This document shows positions 7,716 through 17,731 of a stretch of 64,000 nt of DNA, one piece after another. The notes under the pieces were generated by a model. It was not told the DNA's origin and did not search any database. It saw nothing but the letters and a program-made list of their open reading frames with translations. Every line of letters starts with the position of its first letter. Within the stretch, counting starts at the first letter, position 1. The position numbers were made by a program, and so were the translations under genes. Where the stretch lies: assembly GCF_019457515.1 (NCBI RefSeq), contig NZ_CP080421.1, forward strand, positions 434,001 through 498,000. The letters are read 5' to 3'. This DNA is from Shewanella mesophila (lineage in GTDB: Bacteria > Pseudomonadota > Gammaproteobacteria > Enterobacterales > Shewanellaceae).

Positions 7716-8675
7716 TTATTCTTTAAACGTCACACAACAATTTCGGCCAGCTTGCTTGGCTTGATAGAGGGCGTTGTCAGCATTAGCTAACCATTTAGCG
7801 CTGTTGTCCAGTTCTTCGCCAATATCACAGATCCCAATACTCACACTCACGCTAATTTTCACGCTCTCGTAGCGCATCTCTGAGGTGGCTATTTTTTCTC
7901 GTAAGCGGTCGGCAAAATGGAGTGCGTGCTCTGCATCGGTGTTAGATAAGACCACGGCAAACTCCTCGCCGCCATAACGACCGGCGCAGTCGGTTTCACG
8001 CAATGACTGCTTAAGAATATGTGATACATGCTGTATCACCTTATCACCCGCTAAGTGACCATAGGTGTCATTAATTCGCTTGAAGTTATCGATATCAATC
8101 ATCACCAAAGTTGTCGATTCACCATAACGGCTATGGCGATCAAACTCGCGCTGCATACACATCTGCCAATGTCTGCGATTGTGCAGCTGCGTGAGGCCAT
8201 CGGTCTGACTCAGGTGTTCTAAGCGTTCATTTGCAGCCTTTAATTGCAAGCGGTTGATGGCCACATCGGTCACATCATAGATAATCATGCTGATATGGGT
8301 TATCTGGCCCGTAAGCGAAGAGAGCGGTAATAAGGTCACGTTTTGGTACATGAAGTCGGCGCGACCAGTGATGGGGCGGTAGTTGCCAAATTTAAATACA
8401 TATGGCCGCTGTTCCCAACTGATGAAAGCCCGGTTCTTGAGCAAAAAAACCGATTCCATCTTCTGTTTTAACCAAGTTGCAGGCAGGTAGTCAAACTTGT
8501 CAAACAGGTTGGCACCTTTGATGGAATTAGGAGATATTCCACTGTGGTTCTCCATAAAGCCATTCCAGAGCTGGATATCATAATTACGATCTAATACCAC
8601 CAAGCCGACTTCTATGGTCTGCACCATATCGATAAGCCAGTGTAGTTCGTTCATTGCGCTTTGATCATATGCCAT
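7716..8675 (-). CDS. PAS-GGDEF diguanylate cyclase
   Basis: About 319 residues: a PAS-like domain (GLVVLDRNYDIQLWNGFMENHSGIS...) to about residue 145, a short coiled linker (QLKAANERLEHLSQTDGLTQLHNRR), and a GGDEF domain with intact GGEEF catalytic loop near residue 235. RETD lies exactly five residues before GGEEF, the RxxD inhibitory site, so product feedback is expected. It should make c-di-GMP from GTP in the cytosol. I start it at ATG 8675; an in-frame TTG at 8687 is less likely. The response regulator gene ends 13 bases upstream on the same strand, so the two almost surely share a transcript and a pathway. Confidence 0.9.
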   Translation of the reverse strand: MAYDQSAMNELHWLIDMVQTIEVGLVVLDRNYDIQLWNGFMENHSGISPNSIKGANLFDKFDYLPATWLKQKMESVFLLKNRAFISWEQRPYVFKFGNYRPITGRADFMYQNVTLLPLSSLTGQITHISMIIYDVTDVAINRLQLKAANERLEHLSQTDGLTQLHNRRHWQMCMQREFDRHSRYGESTTLVMIDIDNFKRINDTYGHLAGDKVIQHVSHILKQSLRETDCAGRYGGEEFAVVLSNTDAEHALHFADRLREKIATSEMRYESVKISVSVSIGICDIGEELDNSAKWLANADNALYQAKQAGRNCCVTFKE

Positions 8676-8688
8676 GTATGAGTCCAAC

Positions 8689-9684
8689 TTAATCTAACAG
8701 ATAACCGAGCTTGTAGTTGAGCGTCGGTAATGATTCTTCGGTAAATAGCAGCAGCAGATCACACTGAATATCATGACCTTCGATACGATAGTTAATCTCC
8801 ATCGCTAGAGTTCTCGCCCATTTTTCGGAGTTATCGTGAATAAGGTCGTTAACGGTACAATGTCGACCAAGCACCACGGGGTGGCTTTGGCTAAATTTCA
8901 TATGTAACTGTTCTGAGATGCCGCTAAGAAATGCGCCAATTAATACGTTACCCGTATCGATCATCACTTCTATTTCAGTATTGGTATCTTCAGGGTTCGC
9001 TAGCCCCATGAGTTTTGCCATATCTTGAAATGAGGAGTCATGGAAGAGCAGTAAGGCTTCTCCGGCAACCCCTGCACCAATAAAGCCTTGGCAAAGCGCC
9101 GAAACCGTGCCGTACTGCTCAGTCGCTTTTAGCGTCATGGTGAGTTCGCTAACCTCGAGCACATTAACATTGGGGATCGGAAGGAGGACGAACACATCTA
9201 GTAGCTTTGCCAATAGATCGGCGGCGCGCCCCATTGCAACGTTGGCAACCTCCTGACAGGCATCCCTCAAGTCGACTTCGATCATGGGAGCGTCGTCAGC
9301 ATCCTCGCCAAGGGCGATTGTTAATATTCCATATTCTTGCAAGATATTACTGATGGCATCAGCGCTGACTGGTTTTTGAATAAAATCGAGGGCGCCAAGG
9401 GCCTTAACCCTTTCGTGAGCCTTTATTTGGATGTCACCAGATACCACAATGACTAGCGCAGGGAGATCTTCTTTTTGGATCGTTTCGAGTACCTCATAGC
9501 CATCCATTACAGGCATATTGAGGTCGAGAAAAACCACTTCGCCTTTGCCCGCTCGAATGGCCTCGATACCTTCGGCACCATTATTTGCGAAGGTGATCTC
9601 CACATCCCATTCCTTTGGAAGTGTCCGGGCCATCTGCTTTCTGGCGAGCGCAGAATCATCACATATTAGTACTGGGATCGACAT
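8689..9684 (-). CDS. Response regulator with CheC-like output domain
   Basis: 331 residues. Residues 1-120 are a receiver domain (acidic pair in LICDDSALARKQM, phospho-acceptor in VVFLDLNMPVMDG, Lys in DFIQKPVS). The remainder resembles CheC/CheX phosphatases: an ACQEVANVAMG block with the E-x2-N pair near residue 145 and a second, altered copy DTGNVLIGAFLSG near residue 245, where Asp stands for Glu. Proteins of this kind are expected to dephosphorylate a phospho-receiver, possibly their own. It sits immediately before a PAS-GGDEF gene, implying a two-component input to c-di-GMP synthesis. AGGAT lies upstream of ATG. The cognate kinase is not adjacent. Confidence 0.85.
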   Translation of the reverse strand: MSIPVLICDDSALARKQMARTLPKEWDVEITFANNGAEGIEAIRAGKGEVVFLDLNMPVMDGYEVLETIQKEDLPALVIVVSGDIQIKAHERVKALGALDFIQKPVSADAISNILQEYGILTIALGEDADDAPMIEVDLRDACQEVANVAMGRAADLLAKLLDVFVLLPIPNVNVLEVSELTMTLKATEQYGTVSALCQGFIGAGVAGEALLLFHDSSFQDMAKLMGLANPEDTNTEIEVMIDTGNVLIGAFLSGISEQLHMKFSQSHPVVLGRHCTVNDLIHDNSEKWARTLAMEINYRIEGHDIQCDLLLLFTEESLPTLNYKLGYLLD

Positions 9685-9888
9685 TCTATATATAACATCC
9701 TAATCTGCCCTTTTATTGAAGATAACACTAAATAGTGAATTTCGTGCTGAAACGCACTCATTTGGGGCAGTTTTTTGTTGAGTAGTCTGAGAAAGCCTAA
9801 TATCTCCGAGCTTTCATAGCGGGGTACATGAGACCATGTTAATCATGATTTTATTTCAGAATTAAAGTGAATTTCCCTTCCGCACTTT

Positions 9889-10157
9889 CTAGGGCCTGTT
9901 GATCTTTGCTGGTTGAATTTCGTTCGAGACAAAAATGTTTTAATCGAGGCGAGTGGATTGCAGCCTAGTCATCTAAGCAAAATTCACTTAACAAAGAGTA
10001 AAATGTTTTTAGCCGAACCCTTCGGGCCGCGTTTGTTGGTCATTTCTACTGCGTTCTTAGCTTTTCATGTAGAACAACTACACTACAAAGCCTCTGTCTC
10101 GTATAAATACCCAGCAATTCGCTGTAAAAATAACCTTGAAAGATCTACATGTCCTAG
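9889..10157. mobile_element. MITE, ~270 bp, with CTAG target duplication
   Basis: Left end GGCCTGTTGATCTTT (9893-9907) and the reverse complement of the right end, GACATGTAGATCTTT (10139-10153), match at 12 of 15 positions. Both are flanked by CTAG (9889-9892 and 10154-10157), a target type used by IS5-group elements. The interior carries no transposase and only a chance ORF. A related single end occurs at 21559-21591. I infer a non-autonomous element mobilised by an IS5-like transposase encoded elsewhere. Bases 9685-9888 and 10158-10352 around it hold no gene I can support. Confidence 0.75.
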
Positions 10158-10352
10158 TAACTGTAAAAAAATATTACAAATTATGCTTGGTTACCATAAC
10201 TATCAGATTGAGCCTCATAGGTAAAATGCGGTCGGCATATTTTTGACCCCCGTCAAAAAATCGTTGCATGTTATATGTTTTAAGTAAATATTCCAAATGT
10301 GTTAACCTTTGTCCTTCTGGACAGACCAGTTTTTTTGGGGGGGAGTAAAGGA

Positions 10353-11159
10353 ATGCTACATCCATGTGTGAATCTGACTATCGAATCAGGGATCGCCATC
10401 GTCGAGCTTAATCGGCCTGATAAATATAATGCGTTGAATTATCAAATCTTTACCTCTATCCATAAGGTTCAGCAACGTCTCGCAAAAGATAGAAGGATTC
10501 GCTGCGTTATCTTGACTGGCAGCGGTGGTAACTTCTGTTCAGGGCTAGATGTCAGTAGTGTGATGCGTTCGCCCATGCAGGCAATAAAGTTATTGTTCAA
10601 GTGGTTACCGGGTAACGCGAATCTTGCCCAGCAGGTTTCTATTGGCTGGCGACGCTTACCTGTGCCTGTTATCTGCGTACTCGAAGGGATCTGTTATGGC
10701 GGGGGAATGCAAATAGCCTTAGGGGCCGATGTGCGTATTGCTAGCCCTGATTGTCGTCTTTCAATTATGGAAGCTAAGTGGGGACTGGTTCCCGATATGG
10801 CTGGGCTTGTGGGACTTAGGGAGCTAGTCAGTAAAGATGTGGCCTTGCTGTTAACCATGACTGCAGAGGTAATTGAGGCGAAGCAGGCTCATCGCTATGG
10901 CCTAGTTACTGAGGTATGTGAACAACCATTAGAGCGTGCTCAACTTTTAGCTAAGCAGTTAGCGCAAACCTCTCCCGATGCCAATGCGGCAATAAAGTCG
11001 AGTATTAATAAGAATTGGCGAGCGAGTGAGCGTAGCTTGCTATGTCGTGAGAGCCTATACCAGATCCGTTTATTATTGGGAAAAAATCGGGTGGTTGCTG
11101 CACTTCGCCAAACTAAGGGCTCTGAGCGTGCTTATAAACAGCGTCAGTCATGGTGGTAA
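10353..11159 (+). CDS. Enoyl-CoA hydratase/isomerase (crotonase) family protein
   Basis: 268 residues from the ATG preceded by GGAG/AAAGGA; an in-frame upstream TTG at 10299 is rejected because it adds 18 non-family residues. Crotonase features: N-terminal VELNRPDKYNALN, first oxyanion segment GSGGNFCSGLDVSS and second GICYGGGMQIALGADVRIAS. In the second block the first catalytic Glu of classical hydratases (GGGxE) is Gln, while the later Glu (IMEAKWGLVPDM) is kept, so a plain hydratase reaction is doubtful; an isomerase, hydrolase or dehydratase-like role is possible. It stands alone, not with other fatty-acid oxidation genes, and its upstream DNA carries the MITE. Confidence 0.85.
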   Translation: MLHPCVNLTIESGIAIVELNRPDKYNALNYQIFTSIHKVQQRLAKDRRIRCVILTGSGGNFCSGLDVSSVMRSPMQAIKLLFKWLPGNANLAQQVSIGWRRLPVPVICVLEGICYGGGMQIALGADVRIASPDCRLSIMEAKWGLVPDMAGLVGLRELVSKDVALLLTMTAEVIEAKQAHRYGLVTEVCEQPLERAQLLAKQLAQTSPDANAAIKSSINKNWRASERSLLCRESLYQIRLLLGKNRVVAALRQTKGSERAYKQRQSWW

Positions 11160-11284
11160 GGCTAGCTAAAATTGAGTCTCCTAAAATTCAAGGTGAGCGA
11201 GATCACACTCTCTTTATCTGCTTGAGATCTTAAGTGAGCGGACGGATAGGATCTGCCCTCAATATAATCATTGGGAACTAATCG

Positions 11285-11782
11285 ATGAGAGAGTTGTTTG
11301 AACGTTTTCTATGGAGCAGTCGCTTATCTGTGATGATCGGCGTTTTTGCCTGCGTTATTGCCGCTTTTGTTGTATTCATCATGGGGATCAAAGATGTAGT
11401 GCATATGATTGCACTGCTTTGGGATTATTTGATGACAGGCAGTCATGGGGTACGCAATGAATTAATCATGGTGGTGGTCGAAATTTTAGATACGTTTCTG
11501 CTCGGCTCTGTATTGTTGATTTTTGCCTTTGGTTTGTATGAGTTATTTATTAGCAATCTGCAGGCGGCAGAAGATAGTGCAGCAGGCGGTAAAATTCTAG
11601 TGATCAGCAGTATCGATTCGCTGAAAAGTAAGCTAGGAAAAGTGATCTTGATGATGTTAATAATCAAGGTGTTTTCTTATTTCACTGAGATGAAGCCCGC
11701 TTCCATGTTAGAGCTGCTCTATATGGGAATCATCGTGGTATTGGTCGCGCTGGCATTGATGCTCAGTAAAGATAAGAAGTGA
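11285..11782 (+). CDS. YqhA family (UPF0114) inner-membrane protein
   Basis: 165 residues with four hydrophobic segments. The N-terminal FERFLWSSRLSVMIGVFACVIAA, the central EILDTFLLGSVLLIFAFGLYELFI and the C-terminal SLKSKLGKVILMMLIIKVFSYF match the UPF0114/YqhA family as I know it. Molecular function of the family is not established. A weak Shine-Dalgarno (GGGAA) lies before the ATG. It converges with the DUF3530 gene, whose stop is only 15 bases away. Confidence 0.85.
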   Translation: MRELFERFLWSSRLSVMIGVFACVIAAFVVFIMGIKDVVHMIALLWDYLMTGSHGVRNELIMVVVEILDTFLLGSVLLIFAFGLYELFISNLQAAEDSAAGGKILVISSIDSLKSKLGKVILMMLIIKVFSYFTEMKPASMLELLYMGIIVVLVALALMLSKDKK

Positions 11783-11796
11783 TCCACATGTAATAT

Positions 11797-12657
11797 TTAA
11801 GGGTAAGCCTTATTTATTCGTCTCGCGAAGCCATCAATTAACACTAAGGTATTTTGCCACGCGTTAGGCTGATCTAAGTTGAGCGCAAGGCGCTGTTGTT
11901 CATATTTCAGCGGCTGATTGAGCGGTGATAAGCTCTTTCGCTCTCTGGCGGTAGTTAATGATTCTGCTGGACCGTCTGGCGACTGGATATCTAATACCGG
12001 AATATCCAGTTCGCTAAGTAATCTTGCTAATTGCAGATTTTCGTCGGGATGATCTAGGTAGGGATTGATGATCACGAGTATGTCTGGTTTAGGTAGGGTG
12101 CCAGCATTGAGCTGTGATATAACTAAGCCTGCCCCCTTACCAGAGGCGATTAAAAGTCGCTTACCCGGGTAAGGTTGGCCCAAGCTATCGAGCTGATTCA
12201 TGGTTTGGATCAAGCGGTTATTCTGTGCTTCTCTCACCTTTTTCCATTCTGCTTCACTGTATTTGGGCAGCGCTTTATCGGCCTTTAATTCAAGCTGCTT
12301 CTCTCCTGGTTTGCTGATCTCATCTGCATCGGTAGTATGATTGATGAGCGGCGCGCCAGATGGTGCCTGCAGACTGATACTTGCCCAACCTTTATCATTG
12401 ATATGTCGTCTGAGATAACCAATGACGCCAATAGGATCGGCATGGGTATCAAAATCAGCCATTAATATCGCGGCGCCATATTGAAATTGTCCACGCCATG
12501 GACGAACTAATGCATAGCTTGGTTGACCACCAACGGTTATCGCCGCAATCTCGCTTTGGGGGAGATAATCATAACTGGGTGTCGTGGTAGCACCATAGGC
12601 TGGAAGTAGACTGAGCGAAAGCGTCAGTGCAGCGAAGTAAAGTGCGAGTCGTTTCAT
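11797..12657 (-). CDS. DUF3530 family exported protein (alpha/beta-hydrolase-like)
   Basis: 286 residues with a clean signal peptide (MKRLALYFAALTLSLSLLPAYGA). The mature part shows an alpha/beta fold rhythm: RGQFQYGAAILMADFDTHAD, WASISLQAPSG, KRLLIASGKGAGLVISQL, PDILVIINPYLD. GKGAG occupies the nucleophile-elbow position where hydrolases carry GxSxG, so a catalytic serine is missing there. I assign DUF3530 from overall pattern; no substrate is known to me. It follows rapA on the minus strand with a strong terminator between, so it has its own promoter. Confidence 0.75.
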   Translation of the reverse strand: MKRLALYFAALTLSLSLLPAYGATTTPSYDYLPQSEIAAITVGGQPSYALVRPWRGQFQYGAAILMADFDTHADPIGVIGYLRRHINDKGWASISLQAPSGAPLINHTTDADEISKPGEKQLELKADKALPKYSEAEWKKVREAQNNRLIQTMNQLDSLGQPYPGKRLLIASGKGAGLVISQLNAGTLPKPDILVIINPYLDHPDENLQLARLLSELDIPVLDIQSPDGPAESLTTARERKSLSPLNQPLKYEQQRLALNLDQPNAWQNTLVLIDGFARRINKAYP

Positions 12658-12731
12658 TACAGGCTTAAAGCAGATTGTTATTGGCTGAGTATAATGGGTT
12701 TTCTCTCAAGGCTGTGAGAATTTTAAGGAGT

Positions 12732-12766
12732 AAAAAATGCAGGAGCGGTCAACTCCTGCATTTTTT
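12732..12766. terminator. Rho-independent terminator after rapA (minus strand)
   Basis: Stem AAAAAATGCAGGAG paired with CTCCTGCATTTTTT around a 7-nt loop. It is symmetric in A/T runs, placed between the rapA stop and the DUF3530 start, and would end rapA transcription. Confidence 0.88.
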
Positions 12767-12789
12767 CATTATTTCTACGCCGTAAAAAA

Positions 12790-15696
12790 CTAGGCGTGAC
12801 TGACCAAGACTAGACGTACGGCATCGAGTTGGAGTAAGCAACCATCTAAATAGGTGTTGAGTTCATTCATTTGCGAGCGTAAATGCTCCAGTTCTTCATC
12901 ACGAATATTAGGGTTAACAGCTTTAAGTGCTTCTAAGCGCTCAAGTTCAGCAGTCAATTGGGTTGTCATCTTGGCTCTTGCGCTCTCTCTGAGAAACTTA
13001 AGCTCAGTCTCTGCAAACGTTTCTGCTTTAGCAAACAGAGGGTGTAGCATGGTTTGTGAGGCATTGACTAGTTTACTGGCGATATGGCGATTAACCGCGC
13101 TGAGCTGCTTATCGAAACTCTCGTAGCTGACGTTGTCAGACAGATTGTTACCGTTCTTATCTAACAAGATCCGCACCGGCGTGGGTGGCATATAACGATA
13201 CAGCTGGCTCGATTTGGGTGCAGACGCATCGGCCATATAGATCAGCTCTAAGAAGATGGTACCTGCGGGCAATGCCTTGTTCTTCAAGATCGCCACACTG
13301 GTGGTGCCAGTTTCTGAGGAGGTGATTAAATCGAGGCCCGTCTGAACCAATGGATGTTCCTGAGTGATCAACGCAATATCATCACGAGACAGTGCCATTT
13401 CACGGTTAAAAGTGACCGTAATGCCATCTTCGGGTAACCCTGGATAGGTCGGGAACATCATATGCTCACTTGGATGCAATACGATGGCATTTTCACCGCT
13501 ATCTTCCTGCTCGACACCTATGATATCCCACAGGCGAATCACCGAGCCGATAAGCTGAGTATCTTCATCCCGCGCTGCTAGACTTTCCACCAGTTTATTG
13601 GCTCTGTCACCGCCATGAGAGTTGATCTCAAGTAACTTATCACGACCTTGCTCCATCGCCTTTTTCAGCGCTTTATAACGAGTCTGAGTGTGATTGAGTA
13701 GCTGGGTAAATTGGTCTTCATCTTGATAAACCAATTGAGTTAACAGCTCCTCAGAAAACTCGCTAAACAGGATATGACCAATAGGGCAGGTTTGCTCGAA
13801 TGCATTGAGCCCTTTATGGTACCAATGCATCAGGTTTTCTTGGGCCGTATGTTCAAGATAAGGTAGATGAATTTCGACATCGTTTGCTTGACCGATACGA
13901 TCGAGACGACCGATACGCTGCTCTAGTAGATCGGGGTTAAGTGGCAGATCGAACAGTACTAAGTGGCTGGCAAACTGGAAGTTACGTCCCTCTGATCCGA
14001 TTTCACTGCAGATAAGTGCCTGAGCGCCACCCGTTTCTTGGGCAAAGTAAGCGCCTGCTTTATCACGCTCGATAATCGACATACCTTCGTGGAATACCGT
14101 AGCTTGAATCCCTTCACGGGTACGCAATGCCTCTTCAAGGCTCAGGGCGGTTTCCGCTTGGCTGGCAATGATTAGTACTTTCTTACTGCGATGACTCTTT
14201 AAAAAGTCGATTAACCAATCGACACGCGGGTCGAATCTCCACCAACTGGCGCTGTCGCTTTCGAATGCTTGATAGAGTTTTTCAGGACTTAATGCCTGTT
14301 TTACTTTGGCTTTAAGGTCAGTACTGCCACCCATCATGGCCGATACCTTGGCCGCAGTTACATATTGCGGCGGCATAGCCTGTGGGTGCGCATTAAAAAT
14401 ACGGGTTGGGAAGCCTTTAACCGAGGCGCGGCTATTACGATAAAGTACCCGGCCAGTACCATGGCGGTCTAATAGCTCTTGTAGTAACTCATCGCGAGCG
14501 TCGTTACGCAGATCGATATCGACGCTATCATCTTCAATAAGGCGCAGTGTCGGGGTGATATCTTTTTCACTGAGCAGTTCTGTTAGGCTGGCGACAGCAT
14601 CATCTGGAAGCTTAGTTCCGCTAGCGAGAGCATCGGCAGCTATTGCGACATCTTTGTAGCTCTCTTCCTCTTTAAGGAAGGCTTGATAATCGTAAAAACG
14701 ATCGGGATCTAGCAAACGTAGGCGGGCAAAGTGGCTCTGGTGACCAAGTTGATCCGGTGTTGCGGTTAGTAGTAATACGCCAGGAACCACTTCACTTAGG
14801 GCTTCAACCACACGATAAGCGCGACTTGGTGCCTCTTCGGTCCACTCAAGGTGATGAGCCTCATCGACAACCATAAGATCCCAATCGGCTTCTAAAGCTT
14901 GCTCTAAGCGTTTCTTTTTGCGTAGCAGCTCGAGTGAGCAGATCACCAGCTGCTCTGTGTAGAAGGGGTTGTCGTGATCGGCATAAGCCTCGACGCATCT
15001 ATCTTCATCGAATACCGAGAAGCGCAGATTAAAGCGGCGCAACATCTCCACTAACCATTGGTGGCGCAGGGTATCTGGTACAATGACTAGAATACGTTCG
15101 GCGCGACTAGTCAGCAGCTGCTGATGGATAATCAAACCCGCTTCAATAGTTTTTCCTAGGCCCACTTCGTCGGCAAGCAGTACCCTTGGCGCATATCGTT
15201 GACCAACTTCATGAGCAATCCACTGCTGATGTGGAATTAAGCCGACACGTGGCCCTTGCAACCCAAGTAGATCTGAGGTGGCTAATTTGTGGCGTAACAG
15301 CTGGCTTTGATAGCGGACCCCAAATCTGTCGAGACGATCGATTTGGCCTGCAAATAGGCGGTCTTGGGGTTTATTAAAACGAATATTGTGGTTAAGCAGG
15401 GTTTCTCTTAGGCTAGTTTGCTCGCCAGTTTCAGCGTGCACACCATGATAGATAATCAAGCCATTTTTTTCTTCCAGTTCGCTAACCGCCAAACTCCACC
15501 CTTCGTGACTCTCAATGGTATCGCCTGGATTGTAAATTACGCGTGTTAACGGCGCATCGTTGCGCGAAAACATGCGGTTCTCATCGGTTGCCGGAAACAT
15601 CACTGTGACCATACGGTCTTCTAATCCAACAACAGTACCTAAACCAAGCTCTGATTCGGTATCACTAATCCAACGTTGACCTAAGGAAAAGGGCAT
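12790..15696 (-). CDS. rapA: RNA polymerase-associated protein RapA (SWI2/SNF2 ATPase)
   Basis: 968 residues, the same length as E. coli RapA. Visible order: N-terminal Tudor-like region beginning [20 protein letters not shown], Walker [14 protein letters not shown] (about residue 177), Walker B DEAHH (about residue 280), LLLTATP, then the second helicase lobe with [20 protein letters not shown] and [12 protein letters not shown], and a long C-terminal region. RapA binds core RNA polymerase and uses ATP to recycle it after transcription. It is monocistronic here, with a terminator downstream and divergent from the PhoH-like gene across about 370 bp. Confidence 0.96.
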   Translation of the reverse strand: MPFSLGQRWISDTESELGLGTVVGLEDRMVTVMFPATDENRMFSRNDAPLTRVIYNPGDTIESHEGWSLAVSELEEKNGLIIYHGVHAETGEQTSLRETLLNHNIRFNKPQDRLFAGQIDRLDRFGVRYQSQLLRHKLATSDLLGLQGPRVGLIPHQQWIAHEVGQRYAPRVLLADEVGLGKTIEAGLIIHQQLLTSRAERILVIVPDTLRHQWLVEMLRRFNLRFSVFDEDRCVEAYADHDNPFYTEQLVICSLELLRKKKRLEQALEADWDLMVVDEAHHLEWTEEAPSRAYRVVEALSEVVPGVLLLTATPDQLGHQSHFARLRLLDPDRFYDYQAFLKEEESYKDVAIAADALASGTKLPDDAVASLTELLSEKDITPTLRLIEDDSVDIDLRNDARDELLQELLDRHGTGRVLYRNSRASVKGFPTRIFNAHPQAMPPQYVTAAKVSAMMGGSTDLKAKVKQALSPEKLYQAFESDSASWWRFDPRVDWLIDFLKSHRSKKVLIIASQAETALSLEEALRTREGIQATVFHEGMSIIERDKAGAYFAQETGGAQALICSEIGSEGRNFQFASHLVLFDLPLNPDLLEQRIGRLDRIGQANDVEIHLPYLEHTAQENLMHWYHKGLNAFEQTCPIGHILFSEFSEELLTQLVYQDEDQFTQLLNHTQTRYKALKKAMEQGRDKLLEINSHGGDRANKLVESLAARDEDTQLIGSVIRLWDIIGVEQEDSGENAIVLHPSEHMMFPTYPGLPEDGITVTFNREMALSRDDIALITQEHPLVQTGLDLITSSETGTTSVAILKNKALPAGTIFLELIYMADASAPKSSQLYRYMPPTPVRILLDKNGNNLSDNVSYESFDKQLSAVNRHIASKLVNASQTMLHPLFAKAETFAETELKFLRESARAKMTTQLTAELERLEALKAVNPNIRDEELEHLRSQMNELNTYLDGCLLQLDAVRLVLVSHA

Positions 15697-16069
15697 TACA
15701 AATTCTCATCTACAGGGTGAATCACGGAAGGGCGCGTATGTTATCCAATCGAGGCTATGATGTCGAACACAAATGCCTCGTAACCGCTCTGTTTAAAAGC
15801 CTAATTGCTAACCCCTTAGATTACAAATTCATCAATCGAATTTTGATGTGACTAGTTTGTCATCTTAATGTCATCAATGGCTTTCAGTCTCGGGTGAGTA
15901 GTCAGCAGATTTAGGGCGCCAATTTTCCATTGAAGCTCATCGACTTTAGTGTCAGTATGGATTTAAAAGCGGAAACTATTTCCTGCGATCATACTGGCTA
16001 TAAGGAGAATACTGATTATCGACCTGTTGGATTAACGACAATTTATCCCTACGCACAAGTGGAGGCGCC
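15697..16069. other. Intergenic region between divergent rapA and phoH-like genes
   Basis: 373 bp with no gene I can support. It must hold the promoters of both neighbours. A short inverted repeat GGAAA-CTA-TTTCC is present at 15971-15983; its meaning is unknown. Confidence 0.5.
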
Positions 16070-17464
16070 ATGGAACAAAACGACAAAAAGTTGTTTGTAC
16101 TGGATACCAATGTGTTACTGCATGAACCTTTAGCTATCTATTCGTTTAAAGAGCATGATGTAGTTGTCCCCATGACCGTTCTGGAAGAGTTGGACCAGAT
16201 CAAAGATAGAAAACGAGACGTTAGCCGAGATGCTCGAGTCGCGATTAGAGCGTTAGAAGATATCCTCGGTGGGCAGACAACCCCAGAGCAGATTGTTAGT
16301 GGGGTGGACTTACCTAAACGTGAAGGTCACGGCGATGCCGTTGGTACTCTCTCTATTTTCCCCGATCACCAATTGGAGTTCACTCAAGCATCGCTTCCCG
16401 GCGATAACAACGACAACCGTATTATCAACACCGCATTACATCTGCAAAATCTGCATCATCCCCGAAAAGTCGTCTTGGTCACTAAAGATATTAATATGCG
16501 TCTTAAGGCAAAAGGGGCGGGTATCTCCTTTGTCGAGGATTATCGAACTGACCAGTTAATTGATGATATCCGCTTTTTAACTAAAGGCTTTCATCAATTC
16601 GAGGGAGACTTCTGGGCACGTAAAGAGCATGTGACCACAGAGAGTCAGGGGCGTCATACGGTGCACACAGTGCCACTTGCTGAAGTTGGAGAGGAGAACT
16701 TTTACACTAACCAATACCTCATCGACGAAGAGTCTAATTTCTGTGGACGAGTCCTGAGTAATAATGACAAGGAGATAGAGATCCTCGATCTTGGTCGAGA
16801 GCGCTTGCTGCACTTAGATGCGTGGGGAATTAAGCCGAAAAATATCTATCAGGGCATGGCGCTACAGGCGCTGCTCGATCCCGATATCGATCTCGTCATA
16901 CTAACTGGCCCAGCAGGTTGTGGTAAGACACTACTGGCGATGGCCGCAGCCTTAGAGATGGTGGTAGAACGCGGCTTATATGACAAGGTAATAGTGACTC
17001 GAAATACGCCTGAAATCGCCGAATCTATTGGTTTCTTACCTGGAACCGAAGAGGAGAAGATGGCGCCTTGGCTGGCTGCGATTACCGATACCTTAGAAGT
17101 CCTTCATAAAAATGATGTCAACCCAAGTGGCAGCATGAACTACATCATGGATAAGGCCAATATCCAGTTTAAATCGATTAATTTCATGCGTGGCCGTTCA
17201 ATCCAAAACTCTGTGGTATTGCTCGATGAGTGTCAAAATCTAACCGCTTCACAAATTAAAACTATGATCACCCGAATGGGCGAGGGAACCAAACTGATCT
17301 GCAGCGGTAACTTAGCACAGATTGATTCTAACTATCTGACTGCGGTCACATCGGGATTAACCTATATAGTGGAACGTTTCAAAAACTTTGAGGGTAGTGC
17401 CAATGTCTATCTCAATGGCGTGGTGCGCTCACGTTTAGCCGAATTTGCCGAGGAGAATTTGTGA
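16070..17464 (+). CDS. PIN-PhoH family ATPase/ribonuclease-like protein
   Basis: 464 residues in two parts: an N-terminal PIN nuclease domain (LFVLDTNVLLHEPLAIYSF, EELDQIKD, and DINMRLKAKGAG with the conserved acidic residues) to about residue 150, and a C-terminal PhoH-type P-loop domain with Walker A GPAGCGKTLLA near residue 280 and Walker B VVLLDECQN. This PhoH2-like layout couples RNA cleavage to ATP-driven unwinding in characterised relatives; the substrate here is unknown. GGAGG lies 8 nt before the ATG. A terminator follows about 90 bp downstream. Confidence 0.9.
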   Translation: MEQNDKKLFVLDTNVLLHEPLAIYSFKEHDVVVPMTVLEELDQIKDRKRDVSRDARVAIRALEDILGGQTTPEQIVSGVDLPKREGHGDAVGTLSIFPDHQLEFTQASLPGDNNDNRIINTALHLQNLHHPRKVVLVTKDINMRLKAKGAGISFVEDYRTDQLIDDIRFLTKGFHQFEGDFWARKEHVTTESQGRHTVHTVPLAEVGEENFYTNQYLIDEESNFCGRVLSNNDKEIEILDLGRERLLHLDAWGIKPKNIYQGMALQALLDPDIDLVILTGPAGCGKTLLAMAAALEMVVERGLYDKVIVTRNTPEIAESIGFLPGTEEEKMAPWLAAITDTLEVLHKNDVNPSGSMNYIMDKANIQFKSINFMRGRSIQNSVVLLDECQNLTASQIKTMITRMGEGTKLICSGNLAQIDSNYLTAVTSGLTYIVERFKNFEGSANVYLNGVVRSRLAEFAEENL

Positions 17465-17556
17465 TCTTCAAAGGGACTTCGTAGGCCACTGCCACTGCTG
17501 GGCTATTGGGCGAAGCAGCGCGAGTTTACCGGTAAAGATCAACTGACCCTAGTGTT

Positions 17557-17583
17557 AAAGACTCCATCGATTGGGGTCTTTTT
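17557..17583 (+). terminator. Rho-independent terminator after phoH-like gene
   Basis: AAAGACTCCA (17557-17566) pairs with TGGGGTCTTT (17572-17581) with one G-T wobble, followed by T residues. Confidence 0.8.
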
Positions 17584-17731
17584 GCGTTGTAGTGCTCACA
17601 AATTATTTAAGTTTTACGCAAGCCCGTTGTAGTTTGTATTCCAAAGCACTTGGTTCCTGATACTATATGAGGAATATGTTGTGCCATGATATGGATTCAT
17701 TATGGCAGGCACTTGTTCTTAAAGGTAATGA

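Noticed and set aside
9913..10224. 103-codon plus-strand ORF
   Set aside because: Lies almost wholly inside the MITE, low-complexity and with no ribosome site; likely chance.
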